Below are positions 7,498 to 15,535 of a DNA stretch of 38,335 nt, one piece after another. A program made the position numbers and the translations under genes. Source of the DNA: Deltaproteobacteria bacterium (GTDB lineage Bacteria; Desulfobacterota; Desulfobulbia; Desulfobulbales; VMSU01); the NCBI GenBank assembly GCA_024275235.1, contig JAJRZN010000179.1:1-38335 (forward strand). The letters run 5' to 3'. The stretch's first letter is position 1. Every line of letters begins with the position of its first letter. The notes beneath the pieces were generated by a model, which saw only the letters and a list, made by a program, of their open reading frames with translations, was not told the DNA's origin and ran no database searches.

Positions 7498-8520
7498 ATG
7501 CCAAGAAAAGCTAGAATAGATGCGCCGGGAGCCTTGCACCATGTAATTGTCAGGGGAATTGAGCGCGGTAAAATATTTAGATCAGATTCTGACCGGCAGA
7601 ATTTTTTAAATCGGCTCGGAAAATTAATTCCTGAAACCCATACCGATTGTTTCGCTTGGGCGCTGATCCCCAACCATGTGCATTTATTGCTGAGAACCGG
7701 TTCGATTCCAGTTTCCCTGTTGATGAGCCGCCTGCTCACTGGATATGCCCTGTGGTTCAATAAGAAATATCAGCGGCATGGACAGCTTTTTCAAAACCGT
7801 TATAAATCTGTTTTATGTCAGGAAGAGCCCTATTTAAAGGAGCTGGTTCGTTATATTCATTTGAACCCTTTGCGGGCCGGGCTGGTTGACGACTTGACAA
7901 AGCTGGATAACTACCCGTGGTGTGGGCACAGTTTTCTCATGCATGGAATAAGAAAAACAAAAAAAACAAAACAGATCTGGCAGAATGTTGATTATATCTA
8001 TGGGCTGTTCTCCGCCAAAAAAGGATTGGCCCGCGCCAGGTATCGAATATTTATCGAAAAGGGAATTGGTGAAGACAGACACTCCGCTCTTACGGGCGGC
8101 GGCTTGTTAAGGAGTATCGGCGGCTGGACGGCTCTCAAAGAACTTCGGGAGGCCGGTCTGCGGGTTAAGGGAGATGAACGTATTCTGGGTGACAGTGATT
8201 TTGTCCAGAATGTATTGAAGTCCGCTAAAGAAGAATTTGAAGAAAAATACGAATTAAAGGCCAAAGGCTATGATTTTGAACGGGTAGTCCGGCGGGTTGC
8301 GGAAGTGCTGGCCATGGACGTTGCCGGGGTAATGGCTTTAGGGAAATCACCGCAAACCGTTAAGGCTCGAAGTTTATTATGCTTTTGGGTACATCGCAGG
8401 CTTGGCATGACGACCATCGAAATTGGCAGGCGGCTGAGTATAAGTCAGTCAGCTGTGAGCCGTTCATCTACGCGAGGTCAAAAAATCGCCAAAGAGGGTT
8501 GTTTTGAGCTTATTGCTTAA
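7498..8520 (+). CDS. REP-associated tyrosine transposase (Y1/HUH family)
   Basis: The 340-residue protein starts M-P-R-K-A-R-I-D-A-P-G-A-L-H-H-V, the usual beginning of Transposase_17/TnpA_REP proteins. The metal-binding HUH motif N-H-V-H-L-L-L is at residues 59-65 (H60, H62). The catalytic Tyr probably lies in P-Y-L-K-E-L-V-R-Y-I-H-L-N-P at 111-124. A C-terminal extension ends in a helix-turn-helix-like segment (I-G-R-R-L-S-I-S-Q-S-A-V-S-R), as in the longer RAYTs. The enzyme makes single-strand cuts at REP-like hairpins. The frame is intact, so the element may be recent or still active. It is flanked by matching 15-bp inverted repeats and has no functional link to the lipid genes around it. 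Confidence 0.92.
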   Translation: MPRKARIDAPGALHHVIVRGIERGKIFRSDSDRQNFLNRLGKLIPETHTDCFAWALIPNHVHLLLRTGSIPVSLLMSRLLTGYALWFNKKYQRHGQLFQNRYKSVLCQEEPYLKELVRYIHLNPLRAGLVDDLTKLDNYPWCGHSFLMHGIRKTKKTKQIWQNVDYIYGLFSAKKGLARARYRIFIEKGIGEDRHSALTGGGLLRSIGGWTALKELREAGLRVKGDERILGDSDFVQNVLKSAKEEFEEKYELKAKGYDFERVVRRVAEVLAMDVAGVMALGKSPQTVKARSLLCFWVHRRLGMTTIEIGRRLSISQSAVSRSSTRGQKIAKEGCFELIA

Positions 8521-8530
8521 AACGCATGAA

Positions 8531-8545
8531 ATCATAGACGTCCCC
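8531..8545 (-). repeat. Right inverted repeat of the RAYT element
   Basis: Sequence on the plus strand is ATCATAGACGTCCCC, the exact reverse complement of 7441-7455. It occupies the place where the ribosome binding site of the dehydratase at 8548 would be expected. Confidence 0.85.
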
Positions 8546-8547
8546 TG

Positions 8548-8988
8548 ATGATGGATTTCGCGAAAATAAATATTGAGGATCTGATTCCGCATCGTGATAA
8601 GATGATTCTCATTGATGAGATTGTCGAGATTACGCCGGGGTATTCGATTACCTCTTCAACCGTAAATAAAGACTGGCCGTTATTAACCGCCGCCGGGGTT
8701 TCGTCCCTGATTCTGATAGAGGTGGCGGCCCAGAGCGCTGGAGTCTGCAACGGCTGGGACAGAATTCGGGAAAAGGGGATTGAATCATCTAAAATGGGCT
8801 GGCTGGTCGGCATAAAGAGGGCTGAATTCAACCGTGATTTTATTCCCTTGGGCAGTGAAATTGTTACCCGCTCAGAAAATTTCAATAAATACGATAACCT
8901 GAGGATAACCTCCAGTGTGTCACGAATAGACGGTGATATTATTGCTGAGGTAACCCTGCAACTATTTCAGGCACCAAATGACTGCTGA
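8548..8988 (+). CDS. Hot-dog fold 3-hydroxyacyl-ACP dehydratase-like protein (ApeP family)
   Basis: The 146-residue protein has the N-terminal motif D-L-I-P-H-R-D-K-M-I-L-I-D-E (residues 11-24, His 15) and a central helix I-E-V-A-A-Q-S-A with Glu 58. These are the His and Glu of FabA/FabZ-type dehydratases as they appear in the ApeP family of aryl-polyene clusters. It should remove water from 3-hydroxyacyl-ACP, probably paired with the reductase that overlaps its 3' end by 11 bp. It opens the rightward arm. The ATG lies 2 bp after the transposase element, and no Shine-Dalgarno is visible; an in-frame ATG 3 bases later is an alternative start. Expression may depend on readthrough from the element or a promoter inside it. 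Confidence 0.8.
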   Translation: MMDFAKINIEDLIPHRDKMILIDEIVEITPGYSITSSTVNKDWPLLTAAGVSSLILIEVAAQSAGVCNGWDRIREKGIESSKMGWLVGIKRAEFNRDFIPLGSEIVTRSENFNKYDNLRITSSVSRIDGDIIAEVTLQLFQAPNDC

Positions 8989-9718
8989 AACCACGGAAAA
9001 GAGAACAGCCATTGTTACCGGAGCCAGCAAGGGCATAGGCCGTGCCATCTGTCTTGAACTTGCCAGGTCTGACTGTTACCTCGTTATTAATTATATGTCA
9101 GACCGGCCGGGGGCGGAACAGACCTTGGCTATGGTACAGGAGGCGGGCGGTGCTGGTGAGATAAGTCAGTTCGATGTGCGTGATTCAGAGGCCGCTGAGT
9201 GGGTGATTGATGATGTGCACGCCAGGTTGGGTGCTGTTGATATCCTGATAAATAATGCCGGGATAATCGCCGACGGCCTCTTTGTTATGATGCCTAAAGA
9301 AAACTGGCAGTCGGTTATCAGCACCAGCCTCGACGGCTTCTATAACCTTACCCGGCCGGTGCTGGAAAGGATGGTGCGTCAGCGCCGGGGGGCCATCGTC
9401 ACAATTTCATCCGCTTCCGCCCTGATGGCCAACCGGGGCCAGGCGAATTATGCTGCCGCCAAATCGGGGCTGATTGCCGCCAGCCGGGCGGTGGCAAGTG
9501 AAGTGGCACGCCTCGGGATCAGGGTTAATGTTGTCGCTCCTGGCCTCATTGATACGGAAATGGTTAAGGATGCCCCTGTCGCCAATATTAAGGCCCTGAT
9601 CCCCATGGCCAGAATCGGTAAACCGGCAGAGGTGGCCAGGGTGGTGAGGTTTCTCTGTTCAGCTGATGCCTCTTATGTCACCGGCCAGACTATCTCCGTT
9701 AACGGCGGTATGTTTTAG
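8978..9718 (+). CDS. 3-oxoacyl-ACP reductase, FabG-type short-chain dehydrogenase
   Basis: A 246-residue classical SDR. The cofactor motif T-G-A-S-K-G-I-G is at 14-21, N-N-A-G at 92-95, and the catalytic set comprises Ser 144/145, Tyr 158 and Lys 162 (Y-A-A-A-K). The C-terminus has the usual P-G-L-I-D-T-E-M and S-Y-V-T-G-Q-T-I-S-V-N-G-G segments of FabG. It would reduce 3-oxoacyl-ACP with NAD(P)H, the step between the ketosynthases and dehydratases of this locus, matching ApeQ in aryl-polyene clusters. It overlaps the dehydratase gene by 11 bp, so the two are probably coupled. A 105-bp gap follows before the LolA-like gene. All catalytic residues are present, so an active enzyme is expected. 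Confidence 0.92.
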   Translation: MTAETTEKRTAIVTGASKGIGRAICLELARSDCYLVINYMSDRPGAEQTLAMVQEAGGAGEISQFDVRDSEAAEWVIDDVHARLGAVDILINNAGIIADGLFVMMPKENWQSVISTSLDGFYNLTRPVLERMVRQRRGAIVTISSASALMANRGQANYAAAKSGLIAASRAVASEVARLGIRVNVVAPGLIDTEMVKDAPVANIKALIPMARIGKPAEVARVVRFLCSADASYVTGQTISVNGGMF

Positions 9719-9823
9719 GCAGTTGTTTTAGCGTTTTACATGGCAGCCAATTCCGCAATTAATGACCGCTTCATTGAGAGAGCTCTTCTGCCTGTCTATC
9801 CCCGCAAAACGAGAACATAATAT

Positions 9824-10432
9824 ATGCCAAAATTGTTTATAAATATTCTTGCCTTGCTGATATTCCTCTCTCTGCCGGTTCACTGCCGGGCCGGGAGCTG
9901 GGCGGCCATCAGCCGGAATGCCGGCCGCCTTAAATCGGTACAGGCCGATTTTACCCAGGAAACACACCTGAAGATTCTGGCCCGGCCGCTTATCTCGAAG
10001 GGGATCTTTATCTTTCAGGCCCCGAATTCTTTACGCTGGGAGTACAGGTCACCAATACGAAGTCTTATGCTGATGCATGACGGCAGGATCAGGAAATATA
10101 TCCAGCAGGATGGCCGACTGATTGAGGAACATGGGGCCGGTCTGGCATCCATGCAGATTGTCCTCCAGGAAATAACCCATTGGCTGAAGGGCCGGTTTAA
10201 CGCTGATCCGACCTTCAAAGTCAAGTTAGAGGAGGATAACCGCGTTATTTTTACCCCGAGGAATAAAGCCATTGCCAAACTGATAAACCGCATTGTGCTT
10301 AAACTGTCTGATCAGCCCAGTCTGATGGATTCCGTCACCATATATGAAGGCCCGGCCTCCTTTACCCGCCTGACCTTTAGTAAGGCGAAGATAAATCAGG
10401 TCGTAAAAGCCTCTCTGTTCACTGATAAATAA
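9824..10432 (+). CDS. LolA-like periplasmic lipoprotein/lipid carrier
   Basis: The 202-residue protein has a Sec signal peptide (hydrophobic residues about 4-19, cleavage likely near C-R-A-G). The mature part shows LolA/DUF-type beta features: S-V-Q-A-D-F-T-Q-E-T near 39-48 and A-P-N-S-L-R-W-E-Y, a hallmark of LolA-like proteins. In aryl-polyene loci a LolA-like protein (ApeG) is thought to carry the product across the periplasm. Its stop codon overlaps the start of the downstream lipoprotein (TAATG). With that lipoprotein it suggests the product goes to the outer membrane. No MMPL-type inner-membrane exporter is visible in the window. Confidence 0.85.
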   Translation: MPKLFINILALLIFLSLPVHCRAGSWAAISRNAGRLKSVQADFTQETHLKILARPLISKGIFIFQAPNSLRWEYRSPIRSLMLMHDGRIRKYIQQDGRLIEEHGAGLASMQIVLQEITHWLKGRFNADPTFKVKLEEDNRVIFTPRNKAIAKLINRIVLKLSDQPSLMDSVTIYEGPASFTRLTFSKAKINQVVKASLFTDK

Positions 10433-11118
10433 TGAGAATATACGGTTGGTTATTGGGAATATTGCTCGTCCTGGCTTCATGCGCGCCTCAACCTGCTATT
10501 ACCCTCTCCCCGCCTGCCGTGGTGCCTGAACAGGCGGAACAATGCGCGGCCGTTTATCCCCATGGTAAATGGCAGTTTGTGCATCTGATAACCTTTTCCA
10601 TGCCGGGCGGCGGAAGGGGGACGGCCATTGGGGTGAGCGTTATAGATAAGGGGTCAATTCACGCCGCTCTGATGACGGTTGAGGGGTTTACTCTCTTTGC
10701 CGCCAGCTTTGACGGCCGTCTCAAAATCACCAGGGCGGTGCCGCCTTTTGACAAGCCGGGTTTCGGCCGGGGGCTGATGCGTGATCTGCGCCTGATTTTC
10801 TTAAGCCCGCCAAGGGGTAATGTGCAGTACGGCAGACTGGCCGATGGTTCTTCCTTATGCCGTTACCAGGAGTCCTCCGGGCAGAGTACGGATATTATTC
10901 TTCTTCCCGCCCGGAGGTGGGAGATTAAACAATACAGCTCAACGCACCGTAAAATCCGAACCATAGAGGCCTGGCCGCAGGGGTATGGCCTTGGGCCGAT
11001 AAGCGGAAATCAGCAGCTCGTTAAGCAATGGCGGCCCCCAAAGCGCATGGAACTTCAAGCCCGCGGCCCGGCCGCCTATACCCTGAAAATGGAACTTATC
11101 AGTTCTCAAAAGCTTTAA
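10432..11118 (+). CDS. DUF3261-like outer-membrane lipoprotein (ApeN-type)
   Basis: The 228-residue protein begins with a lipoprotein signal peptide ending in the lipobox L-A-S-C (Cys 17). The mature part is a compact beta-rich domain with segments such as F-T-L-F-A-A-S-F-D-G-R. Its size and its position directly after a LolA-like gene match the DUF3261 lipoproteins of aryl-polyene clusters. I assign the family from context and general pattern, so the name is less certain than the lipoprotein call. It probably receives the lipid product at the outer membrane from the LolA-like carrier. The start overlaps the upstream stop by 1 bp, and the next gene begins 6 bp after it ends. Confidence 0.7.
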   Translation: MRIYGWLLGILLVLASCAPQPAITLSPPAVVPEQAEQCAAVYPHGKWQFVHLITFSMPGGGRGTAIGVSVIDKGSIHAALMTVEGFTLFAASFDGRLKITRAVPPFDKPGFGRGLMRDLRLIFLSPPRGNVQYGRLADGSSLCRYQESSGQSTDIILLPARRWEIKQYSSTHRKIRTIEAWPQGYGLGPISGNQQLVKQWRPPKRMELQARGPAAYTLKMELISSQKL

Positions 11119-11124
11119 GCAACT

Positions 11125-12387
11125 ATGAAATTTAAATTAATATATCCCCGATGGCCCAAAATAGGCCGCCAGACCGAGTTTCATCTGCCGCCCCACGGCC
11201 CTTTGGTTTTTGCCGCGGCCCTGCCTGATTATGTCGATGTTGAGTTTGTTGATGATAATCTCCAGGAAATTGATTTTAACGATCCGGTCGATTTTGTCGG
11301 CATTTCAATGATGCTGACCCTGCAGGCCAAGAGAGGCTGGGAGATTGCCGATATTTACCGGAAACAGGGGGTCAAGGTCATCTTTGGCGGCATTTCCACC
11401 ATGATTCACGCCGAAGAAACCATGCTGCACGCGGATTCGGTATTTCTTGGTGAAGCCGAGGGCCGGATGGAAGAGGTGTTTGCCGATTTCCGTAAGGGGG
11501 CTTTAAAACCTTGTTATAATTATATGGATTCTCAGCCCCCCATTGAGTTGGTGGGGCCGGCCCGCCGGGATCTTCTTGACCGCAGGCTCTACAATTATAA
11601 AGGGGTGCAGATGGTTGATCTGGTACACGCCTCGCGGGGCTGCCGTTTCCACTGTTATCCCTGCGCCGTGGCCTATCTCGGCGGTAAAAAGTTTCGGCCG
11701 CGTCCCGTTGATCAGGCTGTTGCCGAAATTGCCGGTATTGACAATAACCGCCTGTTTATTGTCGATAACTCGCTGTCCCAGGATACTGAATGGGAGATGG
11801 AGCTTTTCCGGCAGATGATTCCCCTTAAAAAGAAGTGGTGCTCGCATCCCATTGAGGATAACCCCAAGGTTCTTGACCTGGCCGCCCAGGCCGGGGCCTG
11901 GTATGTTTATCAGGCGGTTTTTGACACCTCTGATTATATTAAAGAGCGGATTAAGAGGTATCATGATCACGGCATTGGAGTTGAAGGCACAATTCTCCTG
12001 GGACTCGATACCCATACCGAAGATTATATTAAGAGGCTGGTCGATTTTTTACTTGAAATTGAGCTTGACCTGGCTGAATTCACCGTGCTTACTCCATTTC
12101 CGCATACCAGGGCGGCGGATGAATTAAAGCGGCAGAAAAGAATTTTTTCCTATGACTGGAATGATTATTCCGCTGACAAGGTGGTGTATCAGCCTAAGCA
12201 TATGAGTCCGGAACGGCTGCAGGAGCTCTTTGAGTACGCCTGGAATACCTTTTACCAGGATGAACCGCAGGAACTTAAGATGTTTAAGCTCTTTCAGAAG
12301 GTTGTGCGGAAGGAGGTGGCGGATAATACCTTTAAACCCAGAGACCGGCAGCTCGCGGGCCGGGCCTTTGGCAGAAAGGCCCGATAA
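11125..12387 (+). CDS. B12-binding-domain radical SAM protein (second of two)
   Basis: A 420-residue protein. Residues 1-140 form a cobalamin-binding-like domain (V-D-F-V-G-I-S strand, V-I-F-G-G-I-S loop and a G-E-A-E-G motif in place of the common G-E-G-E). The radical SAM cluster C-R-F-H-C-Y-P-C is at 173-180. From there it follows the usual barrel (L-F-I-V-D-N-S, then G-T-I-L-L-G-L-D-T-H-T-E). The sequence is only loosely similar to the 3546-4898 protein, so it is unlikely to be a recent duplicate. This family arrangement next to ketosynthase and ACP genes is what I recall from the anammox ladderane candidate clusters. It ends one base into the ligase start (ATAATG overlap). The reaction cannot be assigned from sequence. 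Confidence 0.85.
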   Translation: MKFKLIYPRWPKIGRQTEFHLPPHGPLVFAAALPDYVDVEFVDDNLQEIDFNDPVDFVGISMMLTLQAKRGWEIADIYRKQGVKVIFGGISTMIHAEETMLHADSVFLGEAEGRMEEVFADFRKGALKPCYNYMDSQPPIELVGPARRDLLDRRLYNYKGVQMVDLVHASRGCRFHCYPCAVAYLGGKKFRPRPVDQAVAEIAGIDNNRLFIVDNSLSQDTEWEMELFRQMIPLKKKWCSHPIEDNPKVLDLAAQAGAWYVYQAVFDTSDYIKERIKRYHDHGIGVEGTILLGLDTHTEDYIKRLVDFLLEIELDLAEFTVLTPFPHTRAADELKRQKRIFSYDWNDYSADKVVYQPKHMSPERLQELFEYAWNTFYQDEPQELKMFKLFQKVVRKEVADNTFKPRDRQLAGRAFGRKAR

Positions 12388-13766
12388 TGATTGGCCGCGC
12401 GCCTGATACGCCTGACACTGAAACGTGGCTCAGGCAGATACTGCGGGGTGATTCATGCCGGTCGGATAAAGAGTTTGTCCTCGCCGGGAACACCTTCGCG
12501 GAGATTTACGCGATGGCCCGGGAGCTGAGAGAATTGTTTTCCACTCCTGCCTGCCGGGAAGAGGTTATCTGCCTCGCGGCGGAGAACAAGGCGGTAATCG
12601 CCGCCGCCGTTCTCAGCTCGCTTTACGGGGGCCCGACGCTGCTTTTACCCTTTGCCTTTTCGGGCCGCGCCCTGGCCGAGATGCGGGAGGCAACCGGCTT
12701 TACTGTTGCGATAAGCGACAGGAAAAGAGATTTTCCGGCCGGCACTAAGGTGATCTGCCCTGAGCCCGGCTCCGCCCGGCATGTTCATAAACTGCCGCCC
12801 ATTGATCCTGATGCCGAGTTGTTGAAACTATTTACCGGCGGTTCCACCGGAACGCCGAAGAGTTGGTCAAAAACCGCTGATAACCTTTTCTCGGAGGCCT
12901 TTTATTTAACCCAAAAATACCAGATCAGCAGTAAAGATATGATTGTCGCCACGGTATCGCCATATCATATTTACGGCCTGCTGTTTTCCGTTATTATCCC
13001 TTTAATTTCCTCGGCTGCCGTTTTTCCTGGCACCCCCTCTTTCCCCGCTGAAATCGCGGCAGCGGTGATTGATAATTCAGCTACTGTGCTGGCCAGTGTT
13101 CCGGTGCATTATCGTATCTTAAGGGGGCGTCAAACCTCCAGTGGTTCTCTGCGGCTGGCTTTTTCTTCGGCCGGTATGCTGCCACGGGCCGATAACGAGG
13201 AGTTTTGCCGCCGGAATGATGTCCCTCTGATTGAGGTCTACGGTTCAACCGAGACCGGCGGCATTGCCGTGAGAGTGCGGGCCGAAGGCGGGGAGGCTTA
13301 CTCTCCCTTTGAGACGGTTGACTGGCAGGAACGTAATGATAATCTTTATGTGCGCTCACCCTATATTGCCCCTGATGCCGAGAGAGATAAAGACGGCTTT
13401 TTCGCGGCTAATGATCGGATTGAGAGCGGGCCGAATAATAGTTTTTTCCTCAGGGGCCGCTCTGATGCTGTCGCTAAGGTGGGCGGTAAGCGGGTTAATC
13501 TAATGGAAGTTCGTGACAAGATAAAGGCGCAGCGGGGTGTTGAAGACTGTTTTGTTGTTACCATGGCTGATTCCGGCGGCCGGGAGAGTATTATTGCCGC
13601 CCTTATTGCCGGTGAAGTGGTTGATCTTAAGGAGCTTAAACAAAATCTTATGGAGCAGCTTGAGCCTTACGCCCGGCCCCGTCTCCTTAAAAAGACCGCC
13701 AATCTTCCCCTGACGGCGGCGGGTAAATACGACCTGGAAGTTATAAAGCGTTTTCTGGCCGGATGA
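12387..13766 (+). CDS. AMP-forming acyl/aryl-CoA or -ACP ligase (ANL family, ApeH-like)
   Basis: The 459-residue protein has the ATP-binding loop F-T-G-G-S-T-G-T-P-K (about 148-157), V-Y-G-S-T-E-T-G-G (A5), F-F-L-R-G-R-S-D-A-V-A-K-V-G-G-K-R-V (A8) and a C-terminal P-L-T-A-A-G-K-Y-D carrying the A10 lysine. It is shorter than typical 520-560 residue ligases because the N-terminal region is reduced, as in the ligases of aryl-polyene clusters. It would adenylate a carboxylic acid and load it as a thioester, priming or recycling the chain. The substrate (aryl starter or fatty acid) is not visible; no ammonia-lyase or chorismate-lyase gene is present here to supply an aromatic starter. It overlaps the downstream gene by 4 bp. 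Confidence 0.85.
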   Translation: MIGRAPDTPDTETWLRQILRGDSCRSDKEFVLAGNTFAEIYAMARELRELFSTPACREEVICLAAENKAVIAAAVLSSLYGGPTLLLPFAFSGRALAEMREATGFTVAISDRKRDFPAGTKVICPEPGSARHVHKLPPIDPDAELLKLFTGGSTGTPKSWSKTADNLFSEAFYLTQKYQISSKDMIVATVSPYHIYGLLFSVIIPLISSAAVFPGTPSFPAEIAAAVIDNSATVLASVPVHYRILRGRQTSSGSLRLAFSSAGMLPRADNEEFCRRNDVPLIEVYGSTETGGIAVRVRAEGGEAYSPFETVDWQERNDNLYVRSPYIAPDAERDKDGFFAANDRIESGPNNSFFLRGRSDAVAKVGGKRVNLMEVRDKIKAQRGVEDCFVVTMADSGGRESIIAALIAGEVVDLKELKQNLMEQLEPYARPRLLKKTANLPLTAAGKYDLEVIKRFLAG

Positions 13767-15514
13767 GTCTGTTGAGGGAGGCATATTGCTGCGGCTATGA
13801 ATGTTTAGTCTCCTGGGCTGATCTTCTTGACCGGATTAATGTCTATCCGGTTGCGGATGCCGATACCGGTACAAATCTAAGAACAAGCCTGGTTCATTTC
13901 CGCGATATCAGCATGGATAAGGCCCTGCTTGTTCATCGGTTAGCCTTCTTTGCCACCGGTAATTCCGGCAATATCGCCGCCTCTTTTCTGGTTAAGTTTG
14001 TGCGGGCCGCCTCCTTTGCCGAGTTGGCGGGAATGGCCGATGCCGGGCGGAAAAACGCCTGGCAGTCTATAATGCAGCCCAAACCGGGTACAATGCTGAC
14101 GGTTTTTGACCGGCTTGCTGAAATTCTTGCTGATAAGTCAATTACCCAAAAGTCGGCTGCCGCTGTGGTCAGGGATCATTTACAGAAGGCGGTTATATCT
14201 ACCTCCCGGCTGCTTCCGGATCTTGAGCGGGCCGGGGTGGTTGATTCCGGCGCTCTGGGGATGTTTATCTTTTTTGATGGATTTTTCCAGAAGATGGCCC
14301 GCGAACAATCTATTTTTTGTCCTGTAACGCATTTATTTAAAGACCGGCTGGCAATTTCTGATTCATTTAAGGCCGCGCGGACCGGAAGTTTTTGTGTTGA
14401 CGCGCTTATTGATCCCCACACATCTTCAAAAGAGTGCCGGCAGGAATCAGGCACTCTGGAAATCACCAGACAGAAGCTGGCTGAACTTGGCGAAAGTGTG
14501 GTGGTCGTCCCCGATAAAGCATCTCTGAAAATACATATTCATACACCAGACCCTGAAGCGCTGCGCCGGAATCTGGCTTTATTTTCCTCAATTGTAGAAT
14601 GGCATGACAGCGATATTGATGCTGCCAGTCACGCAAATCCATCACCTCGGCAGAGCCGGCAGGCCGTCCATGTTGTCACGGACGCGGCAGGATCTATCCC
14701 CAGGAAAACAGCGGAAAGCCTTGGCATAACCCTGTTAGACAGTTACATTGTAACTAAAGATGAGTCGCGGCCCGAGAGCCTGTTTCCGCATAGACAAATC
14801 TATCAGCGGCTGAGAAAAGGGGAAAGGATAACTACCGCTCAGGCCTCTGTCTTTGAACGTTATCAGCACTATCAAAGCTTAGTCAGACAATTTGCCAATG
14901 TTTTATATCTCTGCGTGGGAGCGGCTTACACTAATAATTACGCCGTGGTTTCCACCTGGAAAAAGGAGTTTGACCATGATAACCGTCTGAAGGTACTTGA
15001 TTCCGGGGCCGCCTGCGGCCGATTAGCGGCTGCCGCGGTCAGCACGGCCCGTTACGCGCTTGAAACGGATTCCCCGGCGGCAGTGCTTGAGTTTGCCAAA
15101 GGGGCTGTTGAAAGCAGTGAAGAATACATATTTATTGATAAGCTGAAATATCTGGCCGCCGGCGGCCGACTGGCCAGGTCGAGCGGCTTTATCGGAGACC
15201 TGCTGCGGCTGAAACCCGTTATCAGCCCCACTCGTGCCGGTGCTGAAAAAATTGCCGTGGTAAAGAATCAAGCGGCGCAGTTGCAGTTTGTTCTTGACCG
15301 GCTTGAGGAGAAAATGCTCCGTGATTCGAATAGTTCGAATAGTTCGAATTGCCTTGTTATCCTGCAATATTCAGACAATGAAGAGCTGGTTAAGGGCTTG
15401 ATAAGAACAAAAATCGAGCATCATTACCCGAAAGTTGAAATCTTAGTCACCCCCTTATCATTAACTTCGGGAGTCCATATGGGGCCTGGAACCTGGGGCG
15501 CGGCGTTTTTATAA
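13763..15514 (+). CDS. Fused FakA-like (DAK2) kinase and DegV/FakB-like fatty-acid-binding protein
   Basis: A 583-residue fusion. Residues about 5-185 are a DAK2/DhaL domain: N-V-Y-P-V-A-D-A-D-T-G-T-N with the metal-binding Asp residues, then A-T-G-N-S-G-N-I-A-A. Residues about 205-295 resemble the middle domain of FakA (L-A-E-L-G-E-S-V-V-V-V, I-H-I-H-T-P-D-P). Residues about 300-583 are DegV/FakB: V-T-D-A-A-G-S-I-P, L-K-Y-L-A-A-G-G-R-L and the final G-P-G-T-W-G-A-A-F. In the known two-protein system FakB presents a fatty acid and FakA phosphorylates it; here both are in one chain. Acyl-phosphate formation from a fatty acid made by the locus is the natural inference. It overlaps the ligase gene by 4 bp. 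Confidence 0.82.
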   Translation: MSLLREAYCCGYECLVSWADLLDRINVYPVADADTGTNLRTSLVHFRDISMDKALLVHRLAFFATGNSGNIAASFLVKFVRAASFAELAGMADAGRKNAWQSIMQPKPGTMLTVFDRLAEILADKSITQKSAAAVVRDHLQKAVISTSRLLPDLERAGVVDSGALGMFIFFDGFFQKMAREQSIFCPVTHLFKDRLAISDSFKAARTGSFCVDALIDPHTSSKECRQESGTLEITRQKLAELGESVVVVPDKASLKIHIHTPDPEALRRNLALFSSIVEWHDSDIDAASHANPSPRQSRQAVHVVTDAAGSIPRKTAESLGITLLDSYIVTKDESRPESLFPHRQIYQRLRKGERITTAQASVFERYQHYQSLVRQFANVLYLCVGAAYTNNYAVVSTWKKEFDHDNRLKVLDSGAACGRLAAAAVSTARYALETDSPAAVLEFAKGAVESSEEYIFIDKLKYLAAGGRLARSSGFIGDLLRLKPVISPTRAGAEKIAVVKNQAAQLQFVLDRLEEKMLRDSNSSNSSNCLVILQYSDNEELVKGLIRTKIEHHYPKVEILVTPLSLTSGVHMGPGTWGAAFL

Positions 15515-15535
15515 CCCTGTAACCGGAGAATAATT

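Larger units (their letters stand above)
7441..8545 (+). mobile_element. REP-associated tyrosine transposase (RAYT) element bounded by 15-bp inverted repeats
   Basis: The 1105-bp unit is bounded by GGGGACGTCTATGAT (7441-7455) and its exact reverse complement (8531-8545), with a single transposase gene between. It sits between the two divergent arms of the biosynthetic locus. Its right end lies 2 bp before the ATG of the dehydratase at 8548. No target-site duplication is evident. The ends resemble REP half-sites more than classical IS ends, which suits the Y1/HUH transposase inside. Confidence 0.8.

Noticed and set aside
9719-9823. A 26-codon open frame beginning M-A-A-N-S-A after the FabG gene
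   Set aside because: No ribosome binding site, no known family, and length is well within chance.
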